The notes below the pieces were generated by a model, which was not told where the DNA came from, did not search any database, and was given only the letters and a program-made list of their open reading frames with translations. A stretch of 64,000 bases of DNA. Source: Pseudeuparius sepicola. Its lineage: Eukaryota; Arthropoda; Insecta; Coleoptera; Anthribidae. Location: NCBI GenBank assembly GCA_963920635.1, contig OY987307.1, forward strand, positions 17,313,735 to 17,377,734, in the 5' to 3' direction. How positions within the stretch are numbered: position 1 is the stretch's first letter; every line of letters begins with the position of its first letter. Shown in pieces: positions 1-11,812 of the stretch. Both the position numbers and the translations under genes were made by a program.

Positions 1-272
1 ATTTTAGTTGCTTTATTCAAAATTGTAAAAAAAAGTTTTTTTTAGAAAACTTTAACAACCTGAATTTCGGAAATGAGGTAATTCTGGACATATGTTTATA
101 GTTTGACCCTAGAAATATGCCCTTAAATTTTTGCCCTATGTTTAGAAAGGACCCTGTATAAGGAATCTACCTGCCAAATTTCAAAACTTTATGTTTTATA
201 GTTTCTGAGATTGTCCCCTCCCCATTTCCCATGCACACGACGGGTAAGGAGCCTTTTTAGGCTTTATGGTTC
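1..272. other. Leading stretch without a gene
   Basis: AT-rich sequence with no coding or structural signal that I can support. It ends where the 286-bp tandem array begins. Confidence 0.5.
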
Positions 273-1690
273 CTGAGTTCCCTTCTCCCCTTCTCACTCA
301 CTTAAGGGTTGAATTTTTGAAAATCCTTTCTTAGCGGATGCGTACGTGAAACTTCAAGTTTGTATAGGCTTTACAGTTGTCGAGTTTTTCCCCAATCCCT
401 TAGCGGTTGAATTTTAGAAAAACCCCTTCCTGGGGTGAAAATTTTAGTTAAAAAAAGATGGAACAAAATTAAGGTGATGTACCCTTTTTCTCACAACTTT
501 TTTCTGCGTACGCCTATGGTGTAAGCGAATCATTCCTTAGAATCAGAGTTAATTTTATAAGAGTTCCCCTCTCCCCTTCTCACTCGCTTAAGGGTTGCAT
601 TTTTGAAAATCATTTCTTAGCGGATGCGTACGTGAAACTTCAAGTTTGTATAGGCTTTACAGTTGTCCAGTTTTCCCCCAATCCCTTAGCGGTTGAATTT
701 TAGAAAAACCCCTTCCTGGGGTGAAAATTTTAGTTAAAAAAAGATGGAACAAAATGAAGGTGATGTACCCTTTTTCCCCCAACTTTTTTGTGCGTACGCC
801 TATGGTGTAAGCGAATCATTTCTTAGAATCAGAGTTAATTTTATAAGAGTTCCCCTCTCCCCTTCTCACTCGCTTAAGGGTTGCATTTTTGAAAATCATT
901 TCTTAGCGGATGCGTACGTGAAACTTCAAGTTTGTATAGGCTTTACAGTTGTCCAGTTTTCCCCCAATCCCTTAGCGGTTGAATTTTAGAAAAACCCCTT
1001 CCTGGGGTGAAAATTTTAGTTAAAAAAAGATGGAACAAAATGAAGGTGATGTACCCTTTTTCTCACAACTTTTTTCTGCGTACGCCTATGGTGTAAGCGA
1101 ATCATTCCTTAGAATCAGAGTTAATTTTATAAGAGTTCCCCTCTCCCCTTCTCACTCGCTTAAGGGTTGCATTTTTGAAAATCATTTCTTAGCGGATGCG
1201 TACGTGAAACTTCAAGTTTGTATAGGCTTTACAGTTGTCGAGTTTTTCCCCAATCCCTTAGCGGTTGAATTTTAGAAAAACCCCTTCCTGGGGTGAAAAT
1301 TTTAGTTAAAAAAAGATGGAACAAAATTAAGATGATGTACCCTTTTTCTCACAACTTTTTTCTGCGTACGCCTATGGTGTAAGCGAATCATTCCTTAGAA
1401 TCAGAGTTAATTTTATAAGAGTTCCCCTCTCCCCTTCTCACTCGCTTAAGGGTTGCATTTTTGAAAATCATTTCTTAGCGGATGCGTACGTGAAACTTCA
1501 AGTTTGTATAGGCTTTACAGTTGTCCAGTTTTCCCCCAATCCCTTAGCGGTTGAATTTTAGAAAAACCCCTTCCTGGGGTGAAAATTTTAGTTAAAAAAA
1601 GATGGAACAAAATGAAGGTGATGTCCCCTTTTTCCCCCAACTTTTTTGTGCGTACGCCTATGGTGTAAGCGAATCATTCTTTAGAATCAG
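273..1690. repeat. Tandem array, 286-bp unit, about 5 copies
   Basis: The unit recurs with exact 286-bp spacing: the landmark GATGGAACAAAAT starts at about 457, 743, 1029, 1315 and 1601. Copies differ by only a few bases. The array breaks off at the right after TTAGAATCAG. Two copies contain an open 81-codon frame, but it is open only by repeat identity and 286 is not a multiple of three, so I do not call it coding. Variants recur with a three-unit rhythm: units 1 and 4 share CGAGTTTTTCCCC and TTAAG, while units 2 and 5 share CCAGTTTTCCCCC and a CCCCC variant. This hints at an 858-bp higher-order period. Confidence 0.95.
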
Positions 1691-1972
1691 ATCGCCGTAG
1701 CGTGTCCTGTCACTCCCTGTCAGTTGATTTTACACGAAACTAATGACATGAAAACAATGTAAAAGTTTTTAATGAAGAAGCGAAAGAAGTTATTGGTTAC
1801 TTCTACAATTTGAAGCCTCAAGATGCCTAGAGCCGTTGAGGCAAGGTAGAACTTAGTTGTATACCTGGCTGTAAGTCAAAAGTCAAATATCAAATCAAAT
1901 TTTAAGTTATTACCGGACACCCTGTATAACATAAAAAATAATTCTTCTTCGAACCAGTAAAATCTATACCTA
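1691..1972. other. Unassigned stretch with a foldback-element end
   Basis: No gene seen. The bases just before 1926 read TACCGGACACCCTGTA. This matches the right end of the foldback element at 30516-31481, so a truncated relative probably ends here. Confidence 0.5.
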
Positions 1973-2164
1973 TCACAAAATCAAGTATTTTTTTTTTGGT
2001 CTTGAGCTCGTCAAGTATCTCCTCTGGAGATATCGATATTTCAGGGTACACATAAAAAGGAGTGTTAACCCATTCAGTCGGTTTTCTCTAATATTGTTTC
2101 TAATATAAATTTCTAAAATTTTCAGTTTTGAAAACGTTCTTTCTGGCACACTGTAATTGTGCAA
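1973..2164 (-). pseudogene. hAT transposase C-terminal dimerisation relic
   Basis: The minus-strand reading contains ERTFSKLKILEIYIRNNI followed by RENRLNGLTLL. This fits the C-terminal dimerisation region of hAT transposases (the ERxFSxLKxIKxxLR...RLxxLxLL pattern). Only about 60 residues remain; no BED finger or catalytic part is present. About 210 bp further right a C-run is followed by GAATACGCCACTG (ending 2379), which resembles the CAGTGGCGTA hAT terminus seen elsewhere in this window. It may be the 5' end of the same deleted element. I found no partner terminus. Confidence 0.7.
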
Positions 2165-2543
2165 AATATGTTTAGTAGGTTGTTTTGCCTAATTTACGGT
2201 TACGCGCTGCGACCGACGGAGTGTGTGCACAAATAACAAATTGTAGATGTTTGATGTTCACTGCATTTTCAGATTAGGCCAGGAGTATATAATTTTTGGT
2301 ATTATTAATTTTGATATAACAAATCTCGTTTATCTCGACAGCTGTGGGCTTTGCCCCCCCCCCCCCGAATACGCCACTGTGTGTACCTATGTATTATGAA
2401 ATTGACCCCAACTGTTTTTTTCAATCAGAAGAGACTGCTCTCCTTCACAACATGCAGTTTTCCCTTTATTTGTTTTTTTTTTATATTTTTATGCAAATTT
2501 TACCATAAGGGAAGATAATCATCACGTGTTGCCTGAGTGCGTA

Positions 2544-3172
2544 CAGGGTGGCCCATCCAAGCGGAAAAAGTGTGTTGCGAGGAGACAGGTTAAATCCCTG
2601 TGAACAATGTACCAAAAATTATTCGCTTTCAAAATGAAAAGGATCGAATTTGACAAAATTTGGACACCATATTTCAAGGAAACCAATGTTGTCTTGACCA
2701 ATGCCCATTTGTCATTTTTTTTCTTCATTTTGAAAGTACAGTTGATCTGTAGCATTTGAAAGCGGTAGGTGAAAATTTTATGTTTCGAATATTGAAGTCA
2801 ACAGGTGTTTTGTGGCACGTTTTGGCAATTTCAACGCGAACGGTTCATTTGATCGTTATGAAAGAAGAGTACCTACCTCTTTGTTGCAGAATGAAAAGAT
2901 GCATTAAAATGATGGACCTGAAGGACCAAAAGATAACCTCCAAAAAGTTACGAGTAAAAGCACGATCCAAAAACAGCGCAAGTGGCGCCCTCTGTGAGAT
3001 ACGGCGAAATTCACATCTTCAGCCTATTATACATTCCAGAAAATATAGCAGTGCCAAATTTCAGTTCAGCAGATTGATTATGTTGAGAGATGTAGCCAAA
3101 ATCCAATTTCAAAAACCAAACTTTACCGCCCTGTATCTCTTAAACGAACAACATTTCTATAAGGCATATTAG
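2544..3172. mobile_element. Foldback family A, truncated copy
   Basis: It starts at a TA followed by CAGGGTGGCCCATCCAAGCG and shares a roughly 400-bp core with the palindromic elements at 15438-16607 and 30516-31481. Shared landmarks are CAACAGGTGTTTTG, CATTTGAAAGC and GTACCAAAAATTATTCGC. The matching right terminus is missing. The 138-codon open frame across it is a by-product of the repeat, not a gene. Confidence 0.75.
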
Positions 3173-4100
3173 CCTCAATCGTAATATTTTGGCCCAAAAT
3201 ATATGCAGTTGCTCTATGTCCCATTACTTTTGAAACCCCATGATACAAATACTAAAAGCTGAAAATATTTTGTCATTTCCTTGATAATTAGGGCAATTGA
3301 AAAAACGTATCCTGCTAGCCATTTGATGGAATCTGGTTTCGGTAGGAGCAAAGTTGCTGTGCGCGTTCATCGAATATATTCGCAATTTCTAAACTTCCAA
3401 AGGTTCTCAATGCGTTCGATAAAAGTAGGTGTTTATATTCTTTCCAATTACTTCTGGGGATTCTTTTCTGCATGTCCACGAACCTAAGAATCGATTTTGA
3501 CATATCAAATATAGCGAAAATTTCATTACCATTAAGTTAAGAAAAGTGAGGTTAAATGACTGGGTATCACAAAAAGTTATTTGAAAAGTTGTTTATAATG
3601 TAATTCTGGCCTTTGCGCAAAATTTAAAATAACATTTTTCAATTTTTTTTCCTTCTTCAGAACATTTTCAATTAAATACAACCAGAGGACTATTCCTAAT
3701 ATACCTATTTTCCGCTAAAATATGTTTTTTTAATGATTCCCCAGAATACTTTCGGAAGCTCCCTTTTCTCGAACTCATTCGTGCAATGTTAAAACGCTTG
3801 ATAACGTGTTTACCTCAAATTAGGACGAGGCTTTTTCGGTTCCACTAATGGGGTGGGTGATTCTTTAATCACCCACCTGCTACGACCTCTGACTCGCCCT
3901 AAAGTAGGTATGGCTGGTGTAGGGGTGTTAATAAGACTAGTAAATATAGATATATTTAAAGTTTTTCTTTAAACTGCAAAGTCTAAATCTTTAACTGCGA
4001 AACGGGAACTATAAACTTATTTATACAGGCAATGCATCGGACATAAACATTTCCAATGTAAAAACATATTAAAAAAGATAGATTTTTTAGTACCTGTAAT
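3173..4100. other. Gene-free stretch with one hairpin
   Basis: No recognisable gene. A perfect hairpin at 3852-3875 has 10-bp arms (GTGGGTGATT) and a 4-base loop. Confidence 0.5.
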
Positions 4101-4867
4101 TAGAGATGCGAAGGAGGGAACGTTCCCGTTCGTGCTCGGAGAACGTTCGCGAACGTTTGCGAAAGAGCGCGAAAAGGAACGTTCCCTTGAAAATGCTCAA
4201 AATTCTTGAAATTTCAAGCACAAAAGGAATAAGGTGTGACGAAAAATGAAAAATTTAGGAATATCGCAAATTTCGAAATCTACGTAGCACCGCTGCTACC
4301 GAGGCAATGGAGCACGCGCCGGCGCTTCCGCGTAGTTATATATGTTATATATTACCACAGACCTATATAGCGAATATATTACTGTGGCGCGCTGCACGCT
4401 TATTGTAGGTGGGTACCTAATCTATGCATTCTGTTGTGAGTTGTTGTTAATGATGCTAGGCGCTACGACTACGAGTGCTACGATCGACGAACTTCGTGTT
4501 TGAATTGTAAGATATTATAAATTCTACCTTCTATACCATTGAGTACGATCGTCGAATTTCGTACTTGAATTGCAAGATATAATAAATTCTATCTTCTATT
4601 ATACCAATCTTTGAGCATTTTCAGCACTTTGAGCACTTTGTGAATATTCTTGAGCATTTTAGGAACGTGCTCGAGAATTTTCAGAAAAATGAGAATTTTC
4701 AGAAAAAAACATTTAATTGCTTTTTTCTTAACCTCTGAAAGAAGCTGATCATTTTGCTATAATGAAACACCTATCTATGTCGTTTATTTTCGTTTATTCT
4801 CGTTTGTGCTCGTTCGTTCTTGCTGAAAATGCTCGAAATATAAATGCTCGAGCATTTTGCATCTCTA
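4101..4867. mobile_element. hAT-type MITE, TIR TAGAGATGC, 8-bp TSD
   Basis: The termini are TAGAGATGC and its complement GCATCTCTA. They are flanked by an exact 8-bp duplication CCTGTAAT (4093-4100 and 4868-4875). An 8-bp target duplication with TAGAGATG-like ends is typical of hAT elements. Both subterminal regions are rich in CGTTC/GAACG words, as expected of transposase-binding repeats. Inside, a 70-75-bp segment (about 4476-4610) is tandemly duplicated with divergence. No transposase is encoded. Confidence 0.9.
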
Positions 4868-4875
4868 CCTGTAAT

Positions 4876-5637
4876 TATAAATAATAGGGTAAATAATGAT
4901 ATCCTTTACTGGATATGCCAATAAGTAGATACAATTTTGGTACCTACCTAGTAAAAGTCAGACTTCAATGCAAACACAAAACAACTTTTAAATTCTTAGA
5001 TATTTAAAAATATATAATGTTTTCCAGTGAAGAAAATAAAAATAGTAGCTATTGTAAACTCATATTATGGGTTATTTTGTTTTACTGATTTCTTCAAAGA
5101 CATTCGACATGTGCGCAATGATAGAAAGCTGTTTTGTATTTATCTTTTTTTATATTTTTCAACTTTCCACTTTACATCTGTAAACAGATAGATATTACTG
5201 CTGAGAAGCTTCTTCCAATAACTGATGAGAAGCAAAAGTTTTTTTCTACTGTTGGGAGAATAAACAAAAAAAATTACAAAGTACTGGTATTATTTGTATT
5301 GTCGTACAAGCAACATTTGTATAAAGATAACAGGACAAAATACTTGTATTATTGGCACTAAAACATTTTGTTATTGATCTTACAAATAATAACAATAACT
5401 ACTACCCTATTTACTTATAGACAACATTCAAAAAACCCCTATATCCTTAGTAGTATTGAAAAATATCATAGATGTCGTAATTGTTAATGACCTATTTATA
5501 GGTAAGTAATTCCTTTCTTACTTATGCTAAGGATTATTTAATACAACATTTTTGCAGAAGGCTGCAATGCAGCCTTCTTATACGATGCTCCGACCTTTGG
5601 TAGGTATACATAATAATAATAAGTATGTCTCCTCACA
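4876..5637. other. Gene-free stretch with a short palindrome
   Basis: AT-rich and non-coding as far as I can see. A perfect 23-bp palindrome at 5556-5578 has AGAAGGCTGCA arms around a single A. Confidence 0.5.
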
Positions 5638-5639
5638 GC

Positions 5640-6484
5640 AACTGATCGGCACCGTCGCAATAACAAGGCCCGCCAGCTGAAAGCGATGAGTCATCCAAGG
5701 GAGGTGACTAAGGCGCCAAACTCAAATTTTAAGATGTCAACTTGGTAATTTTGGTAAAAAAAAAAACACTTTAAAATGATTGTTTACATATATAGTTCAT
5801 GGTTTTACAACACGGATAATAATCTACGAGAGTGAAAGTCACATTTTCAAGGGCTTTTGGTGCATTGAGAAATCTACCGGTAAAATTTTCGTAAATGCCA
5901 ATTATTTCTTATTTGCCTGCCTAGATGCAACTAAATTCGAATAAATAAAACCATAAAACTTACTGATTTCAAGGTGGTTACGTTTAATCACGTAAAATTG
6001 TTAGGTATAACACTCTCCAACAGTCCAAACCAAAACCCTGGAAAACTGTGTAGGAACAAAATCTGTTTTGATGGCCTTAACCCACTTTTCCCTTAAAATG
6101 GGGTCTTTATGGAGGAAAAAGCGGAGACTTTAGGACGGCCTTTGTAGTTTCCCTTGCAGTTGGGAACGGAACACGTCCACGGCATGATTTAAATTAGTCC
6201 GAAACTATAGACACAACCTAAAGCCTATAAACTAAAATTGAATTTTACTCACTTTATTCTGGATCACTGCTGTTTTACCACCTTATTAATAAAACTCCAC
6301 GTCCTATATTACTAAAAAACACAGTCCAACACACAACAAACGTTCTTTAAAACAAGAAAATCGCCAGACAAGTAAACGTAAACAACTACAAAAAGCTACC
6401 TCCCGACCTCCCTGTGATGACGTAGTGCCGTTTCGCGTCGCCTGCTGGCAGGCCTTTATCATTGCGACGGTGCCGAACTGATGG
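5640..6484. repeat. Inverted-repeat pair, probable deleted DNA element
   Basis: CGGCACCGTCGCAAT near 5647 is repeated in inverted orientation near 6470. Similarity extends about 50 bp inward (CAAGGC.CGCCAGC...). The spacing of about 840 bp fits a non-autonomous element with terminal repeats. I could not fix its ends or find a target duplication. A related word, CACCGGCACCATCGCGCGACGG, lies near 51652. Confidence 0.5.
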
Positions 6485-6490
6485 CCATAA

Positions 6491-7174
6491 GTATTAGCAC
6501 TAGTTAACTCGTACCATTGTCGATATAGTTTTAATCGTAAATTACGTAACATCTAGATGCAAATGGTCTTTCAATAACCTAACATTTTGTTATACATATT
6601 TCTAGATACGAATTGTTTATTTATTTTAATTCTTACTTTTTATCTACAATATACATACGTAATTGTAACAAATTGATTTAGGTATTATTTATTGCTGCTG
6701 AATTCTGAATTTCTCCACTGTTTCTACTCCTTCACCACTTCGACTATTGATCTCAACCTCAAGATACAAAAGAAAACTCAATTTTAACATATATGGTTTA
6801 TCCACATACTTTTTGAATTTGTACGGTTGACCTGCTGTTTTACAAATTATTCAATTTCCTGTTCCTGTTATTTACCAGAAGCTAGATCTCCACCAAAAAT
6901 TCAAAATACAAGTCACAAAATTCACCAGCAATATCAGATAATTTGAATTTGACGTACCGCAAACGTAAACATAACCTAAAACTCAACGTAAACTCAACGT
7001 AAACATAACCTAAAACTCAAAGAGTTTCGCTGGACTATGTCTAATGCTCGAATGAGAGACGGGCGCAGCTGTTCCCTAGGCGGGGGAGTTCCACCACAGG
7101 TTCTAAATATTACTATAAGATGGAACAAAGGGAAAATGAAGTCGAAAGTCTATCAAAACATAAAATTTTCTGAG
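6491..7174. repeat. Gene-free stretch with a short tandem duplication
   Basis: Non-coding. At about 6964-7018 the segment ACGTAAACATAACCTAAAAC occurs twice, separated by a partial copy (ACGTAAACTCA). Nothing else is recognisable. Confidence 0.5.
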
Positions 7175-7485
7175 TACGGCCCTGCCGTCACCTGTCAATC
7201 CAGAAGCGTTGAGAAATTGTAGGGACATGCAACATAAATCTAGTAAAGATAAGGAGAGACTTTAGTACAAGGTAATAATTAGAACTAAGACTAGAATAAT
7301 TCTTTTAAACATCGCTTCCGCTATTAAATACGGCCCTGCCGTCACCTGTCATTCCAGAAGCGTTGAGAAATTGTAGGGACATGCAACATAAATCTAGTAA
7401 AGATAAGGAGAGACTTTAGTACAAGGTAATAATAATTAGAACTAAGACTAGAATAATTCTTTTAAACATCGCTTCCGCTATTAAA
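7175..7485. repeat. Direct tandem duplication, 154-bp unit, 2 copies
   Basis: TACGGCCCTGCCGTCACCTG starts at 7175 and again at 7329. The two copies are almost identical along their length; they differ by a three-base TAA slip and a base or two. There is no coding content. Confidence 0.92.
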
Positions 7486-7910
7486 TAAAATCGTTTCGCC
7501 TTTTATGGCGTTAAAGTGAAATCCGCTCGATTATAAGGTTTTTCTCGAATTAAGGCTGGTCCGGGGGACTTTTTCGGCTGGCCCGACGGGGCAAGTGATT
7601 ACAGGGGCGGCAGGCTGGGCCCGCGGCTAACCTCTGCCCGCCTCCAATTTTCGCCGCAAAAGAAACAGGGAGAACGAACCGGATTATCTGCTCCCCGAGG
7701 GATCTAGCTTTGAGGAAGTGTGAACTCTGGAATAATTCTTTTAAACGTATCTCCTTTTCATTTTATAACGTACAGGGAGAGTCCTCCCTCACCACACGTA
7801 TTTCAAATATATTTATAACAAATTGAGAATTACTGGAAGTTTAAAAAATAAAGAAAATATAAATAAACCACGACATATTTGGAAAACTGAGACATTATAT
7901 TAAAGATGCA
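7486..7910. other. Gene-free, locally GC-rich stretch
   Basis: The part at about 7540-7700 is clearly more GC-rich than its surroundings. It has stops in all frames that I checked by eye, and I do not recognise it. Confidence 0.4.
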
Positions 7911-7913
7911 TTG

Positions 7914-8766
7914 ATATATTTGCAAATAATATGGAGTTCAGTCCAGAGAGTGTTGAAAAGGCTTAAGTTTAGACCATATTGTTATCGCCTAGTTCAAAAA
8001 CTGTATGGAAATGATAATAATTATAGAAGGCGAGAATATTGCCGTTTAATAGTGTTATGGAGGCAAGTTTATAGGTGTGTATTTTATAAAGATTACACTA
8101 TAATACTATTATGTATTAACTAACTACTAACTAGACATTACAATTCCATTTCTACTCCTACGCTTATTACCATTACAGATTCTATGTTATTGACGGATGA
8201 AGCCACTTTTACATGTAGAAACATTCACTATTGGTCATTAGAAAATACACGACAGTTTATTTCAATTCAACGACAAGATCGACCTTCAATATATGATTAG
8301 TATGGAATTTTTCGGAATCACATAATTGGTCCAGTGTTTTTTGAAGGTGGTTTAACTGGACTAAAATATATACAGCTCTTAACAGGACAAATCTATGATC
8401 TATTGAATCAAGTTAATGAGCCACATAGGTATTTTTCTGGAAACAATAGACGGTGCTCCAGCACATAAACCAAATTCTGTCAAGAGGCATTTAGATGACA
8501 CTACTTTTGTAGGGCGGATTGGTTCAAATAGAACTATTTTATGGACTGCCAGAAGTCCGGACTTGACCTCAGTCGATTTCTGTATGTGGGGCACTTTGAA
8601 GGACCGGGTATATACGGAGGGGTCAAATAATAATATCGACGACATATCTGAAGAGATCAGAGAGATGAACGAGGCAGGTATCGTGGCTAACTACAAGAAA
8701 AGTTCAATAGGAAGGTATGCTCTCTGTGATGCACAAAATGGACGTTTTATACAACACCTTCTATAA
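7914..8766 (+). pseudogene. Decayed DDE transposase, copy 1 (Tc1/mariner-like)
   Basis: The frames carry fragments of an insect IS630/Tc1/mariner-group transposase. SVQRVLKRLKFRPYCYRLVQ near 7935 fits the region after the N-terminal helix-turn-helix. LLTDEATF near 8190 holds the first catalytic Asp, IDGAPAHKPN near 8450 the second, and ARSPDLTSVDFCMWG near 8550 the third. The gene is broken by an in-frame stop after RPSIYD (near 8297), by a frame change near 8420, and by a non-coding gap at about 8075-8170 that ends in TTACAG and could be an intron. Downstream sequence to about 9400 aligns with copy 2 at 38430-40540. Confidence 0.85.
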
Positions 8767-8878
8767 TTATTTAATTTAATTCATAATAAAATATCACGTT
8801 CCATCCATAAATATGCCTTTTATTAAGACTAAAATGAGAGAAAAATAAAATATAACTCGTGGAAAATTTCCACAGCAG

Positions 8879-9253
8879 CAGTGGCGTAGCCAGAAAATTT
8901 GTCTGGGGGGGGGGGGCACCGACTAAAAATACAAAATAAAAATACAAAAATGTAATGTTTATTTAAAACTTACAATTTAATATGGCCATGAAGCCATAGC
9001 CGTGCGAGAAGTCTTATTAATACGCCAGTCAACGCCATAAACATTTTTTTTATTTTCATTCTGCATACATGACAAAATACTTTCCAGAATTACCTATAGC
9101 TTCTTCAGCTGGTTGAACAGATCACCCCATAAGTCCAGAGTAGTGTTTATTCTCCTGCATAATGGTCTGTGCATACGATTTTCACGGACACGTTTGGCGT
9201 AACGTTTGGGGGAGGCACGTGCCCCTGTGCCCCCCCCCCTGGCTACGCCACTG
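8879..9253. mobile_element. hAT-type MITE, TIR CAGTGGCGTAGCCAG, 8-bp TSD
   Basis: The element is 375 bp. Both ends read CAGTGGCGTAGCCAG inward and each is followed by a G/C homopolymer of 10 or more bases. The flanking duplication CACAGCAG (8871-8878 and 9254-9261) is exact and 8 bp long, as for hAT elements. It sits in the 3' part of transposase copy 1; the matching place in copy 2 (near 39250) lacks it. No protein is encoded. Confidence 0.93.
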
Positions 9254-9469
9254 CACAGCAGTATTATCTAGCTTTGTTGAATTTTCAATATATTATTGTA
9301 TATGTAATTGCGGGAATACAACAATGTTAATGTAAACTGTCAAATCTCCATTTATATTATTCTCATAATAACTTTTTTGAATTTTCTATGGCAATTTTGA
9401 TTTTGTCCCAGATTCAATAATTCAAAGGACGATGTTGTGCAAACTACTATAAATATAGCAAACATATGA

Positions 9470-10520
9470 CATATACAGGGTGAGTTTAATTGATGATCAG
9501 TATGAAGAAAGGTTAAATGGGAAACGAATTGCAGTTTTGTGGGACCAATTTAACGCGCCTTTTGGATTTTTGAATAAAGTCATGGCTTACTAGATATTTT
9601 GAAAAAACAAAATTTTGGCGATTTATCGTAATCCATCTAGCTTCGTTGTTTCTGTTTTTAGATAAAAAGGGTAAATACCAAAGTTGGAGGGAATTGTGTC
9701 CCCAATGCGGTTATAATGTTCTACTTTTCGTGGCAGCTGTCATTTTCGAGATATGACACAAACTTGTGTTTTTTTAAATAGAAACCATAGTTGGCCATGA
9801 TCTCAAAAAATCATGCATTTTTAGAGATTTCCAACGATATAATACTCGATATGATTATTCAGAAAAATAACGGAAAGACCTACGGTTAATCATTCAACTC
9901 TTTTGAAGGGATTCCAAGGCACGCTTGATGAGAGATGCCTTTAAAATCCCTATTTTGCTCAACTTTGACACCCTGCAGAATGGAACTCCCTGTATATTTC
10001 TTATTCAAATATGGTATATGGGGGTTTTGGGGTGTTTTGATTAACGCTGTTGGGTCAGATTTTAAATAAAAAGATCGCTAAATGGTTTTCGTGAAAATCG
10101 GGGGTATAAAACAATCGCAGCCGGCCCTGGATTTGCATTTTGAAAATGGCAGGAAGGTCAAAAGAAGCGGTTTTTAAAGGCCTTTCAAACAAAAAAAGTT
10201 CAGGCGATTATCTCCAAAAATGAATATTTTATGGATTTGTACAGTTTTAAAGTTGGAACCAGAAAAATGTGTAGATTTCATAGACTTATAATGTTCATAA
10301 CTCTATGGTAGATTTCGAAAATCGATAAATATACGCAGGGTGTTAAATCTTAAAAACATAAGCTTGGTCAATATCTCCGAAACGCGACATTCATTTATTT
10401 TACTGAGTACATGCCTGAAATCGCAAGAAAATTTTATATAATTATTACATATTTACATTTTTTTCCAAAATTACAAAGAAAAAAGTTAACGGGGGTATAA
10501 TGTTAACTGAATAACCCTGT
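9470..10520. mobile_element. Mosaic of foldback fragments
   Basis: A CAGGGTGAG terminus lies at about 9477. At 9905-10200 is half of family B, whose full palindromes are at 18133-20200 and 50406-51265 (landmarks GGAATTCCATGGCACAC-like, CTCAACTTTGACACCCTGCA and GCAGCCGGCCCTGGATTTGC). At 10321-10505 is a terminal block, family C, repeated inverted at 38271-38430; both copies end in an ACAGGGTTATTC-type motif. No gene is present. Confidence 0.7.
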
Positions 10521-11530
10521 ACAGGGCGATTCCTTGATTTTAACCAGTAGTAAAGTTGAACACCTGTAGGATGCCTGTGAAGAGGTTTTTTTAACAGAAA
10601 AATCAAATTTCCATTTTCCACCAAAGAAAATTAAAGTTTTGGGACCACTAACCTTGTTCAATCCACCGTCCTAATTTAAAGTCTCCAATGTTGCCAAACT
10701 TGCTACCTTCGCAGTCTGCAGCCCGCGCATATACCCCTCTAGCTGCCGGCAGTATGTACAGCGTGTCCCAATGCCGACGAGAAAGTGAAAATTGGAAGAA
10801 AAACAAAAAAGTTATAGCCAAAAAATTAGTACCATAAACACACACAACCATTTCCCTGCCTATACTATGGTTTTAATGCAAATATTTCATTATGCCTCGG
10901 CCACGGCTGCCTGCGATTTGATTCAGATTGCATAGAATAAAGCCAAAAAGTATTAAAATCTCGAAAACTGTTAGAGATATTGTCACACTTTGCGAGTGCG
11001 CTCGAGAGTATGACCCTCGGACTGAATACGAAATAATTTATCGTAGGTACCTGGTATTTAGCTGCATAAGTGGCAATCTCTTCAAATGTACCTATACAAA
11101 CAGCAAACAGGTTGATATATTCCAGGCTTTTTTACTACTAGACAAATTTGTCTAGTTAAAATTTGTCCTGGTTGCAGGCATTCCCATGAGGTCATCAGAC
11201 CTCAACAAGAGGCAAAACCTTCTTATTTTACGGATCTTGGTAAAATACGGCATTTCCCAAGATGCCTGAGAGGATATTTTTTGTCAGGATAAGTGGCAAC
11301 GGTCGCGCAGAATATGTATCATGAAGAATTTCCAGAAATAAAATCTGAGAACTTTTGTTAAAAACTATTGTCAATTAAAATATTATGAAAACTTTGAACA
11401 CTAAAAGGAAGATAATAAACAATGACAATTCAGAAGACTTCTGTGGAAAGTATTATTTGTGAAGTAACAAATACATAGCGGCTATAGCGATCGCGGGATA
11501 TAGCGAACATTCGGTTATATCGAACGAATT
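10521..11530. other. Gene-free stretch
   Basis: Short open frames of 67-75 codons exist on both strands. None resembles a known family or has neighbours that suggest a gene. Confidence 0.4.
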
Positions 11531-11539
11531 TGAAATACC

Positions 11540-11812
11540 CGCCCAACTAACTTAGACCATGATGTTTTTATCGTCACAGCAGAATATTTCGACATTTTTT
11601 TGGGATTTATGTAAAAACGTAAAAATCTACATTTCCGATATATTGAGTAAATGGCAACTGCGCACCACGAGTGAGCTTACCAGCTTATGAGACAAGCGCC
11701 TTTAGGTAGGGGTTTTAATGCATGAAAATATATTTTTTTTCGGTTGTCTTTAAAATTTTTTAAATTTCATATTAGTATTAAGCTGTTTTTATATCATGAC
11801 TGAATCACCCTG
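11540..11812. mobile_element. Foldback/MITE fragment with GACTGAATCACCCTG end
   Basis: The right end ATGACTGAATCACCCTG abuts TA. The interior (CGTAAAAATCTACATTTCC, GGCAACTGCGCACC) is an inverted relative of the element at 12496-12948. The left end is not resolved. Confidence 0.6.

Noticed and set aside
744..1275. Two 81-codon open frames with almost identical products
   Set aside because: They are copies of the 286-bp tandem unit. Other units carry stops in the same place and 286 bp does not preserve frame between units.
3315..3503. 62-codon minus-strand frame with fairly normal protein composition
   Set aside because: No family recognised, no supporting neighbours, and an equally long frame on the other strand.
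8075..8170. Intron in transposase copy 1
   Set aside because: A GT-like donor and TTACAG acceptor exist, but joining them does not give a stop-free reading that I can defend. Noted only as a possibility.
11401..11540. Possible gene start near an AT-rich promoter-like stretch
   Set aside because: No open frame of useful length follows; this is the normal composition of the window.
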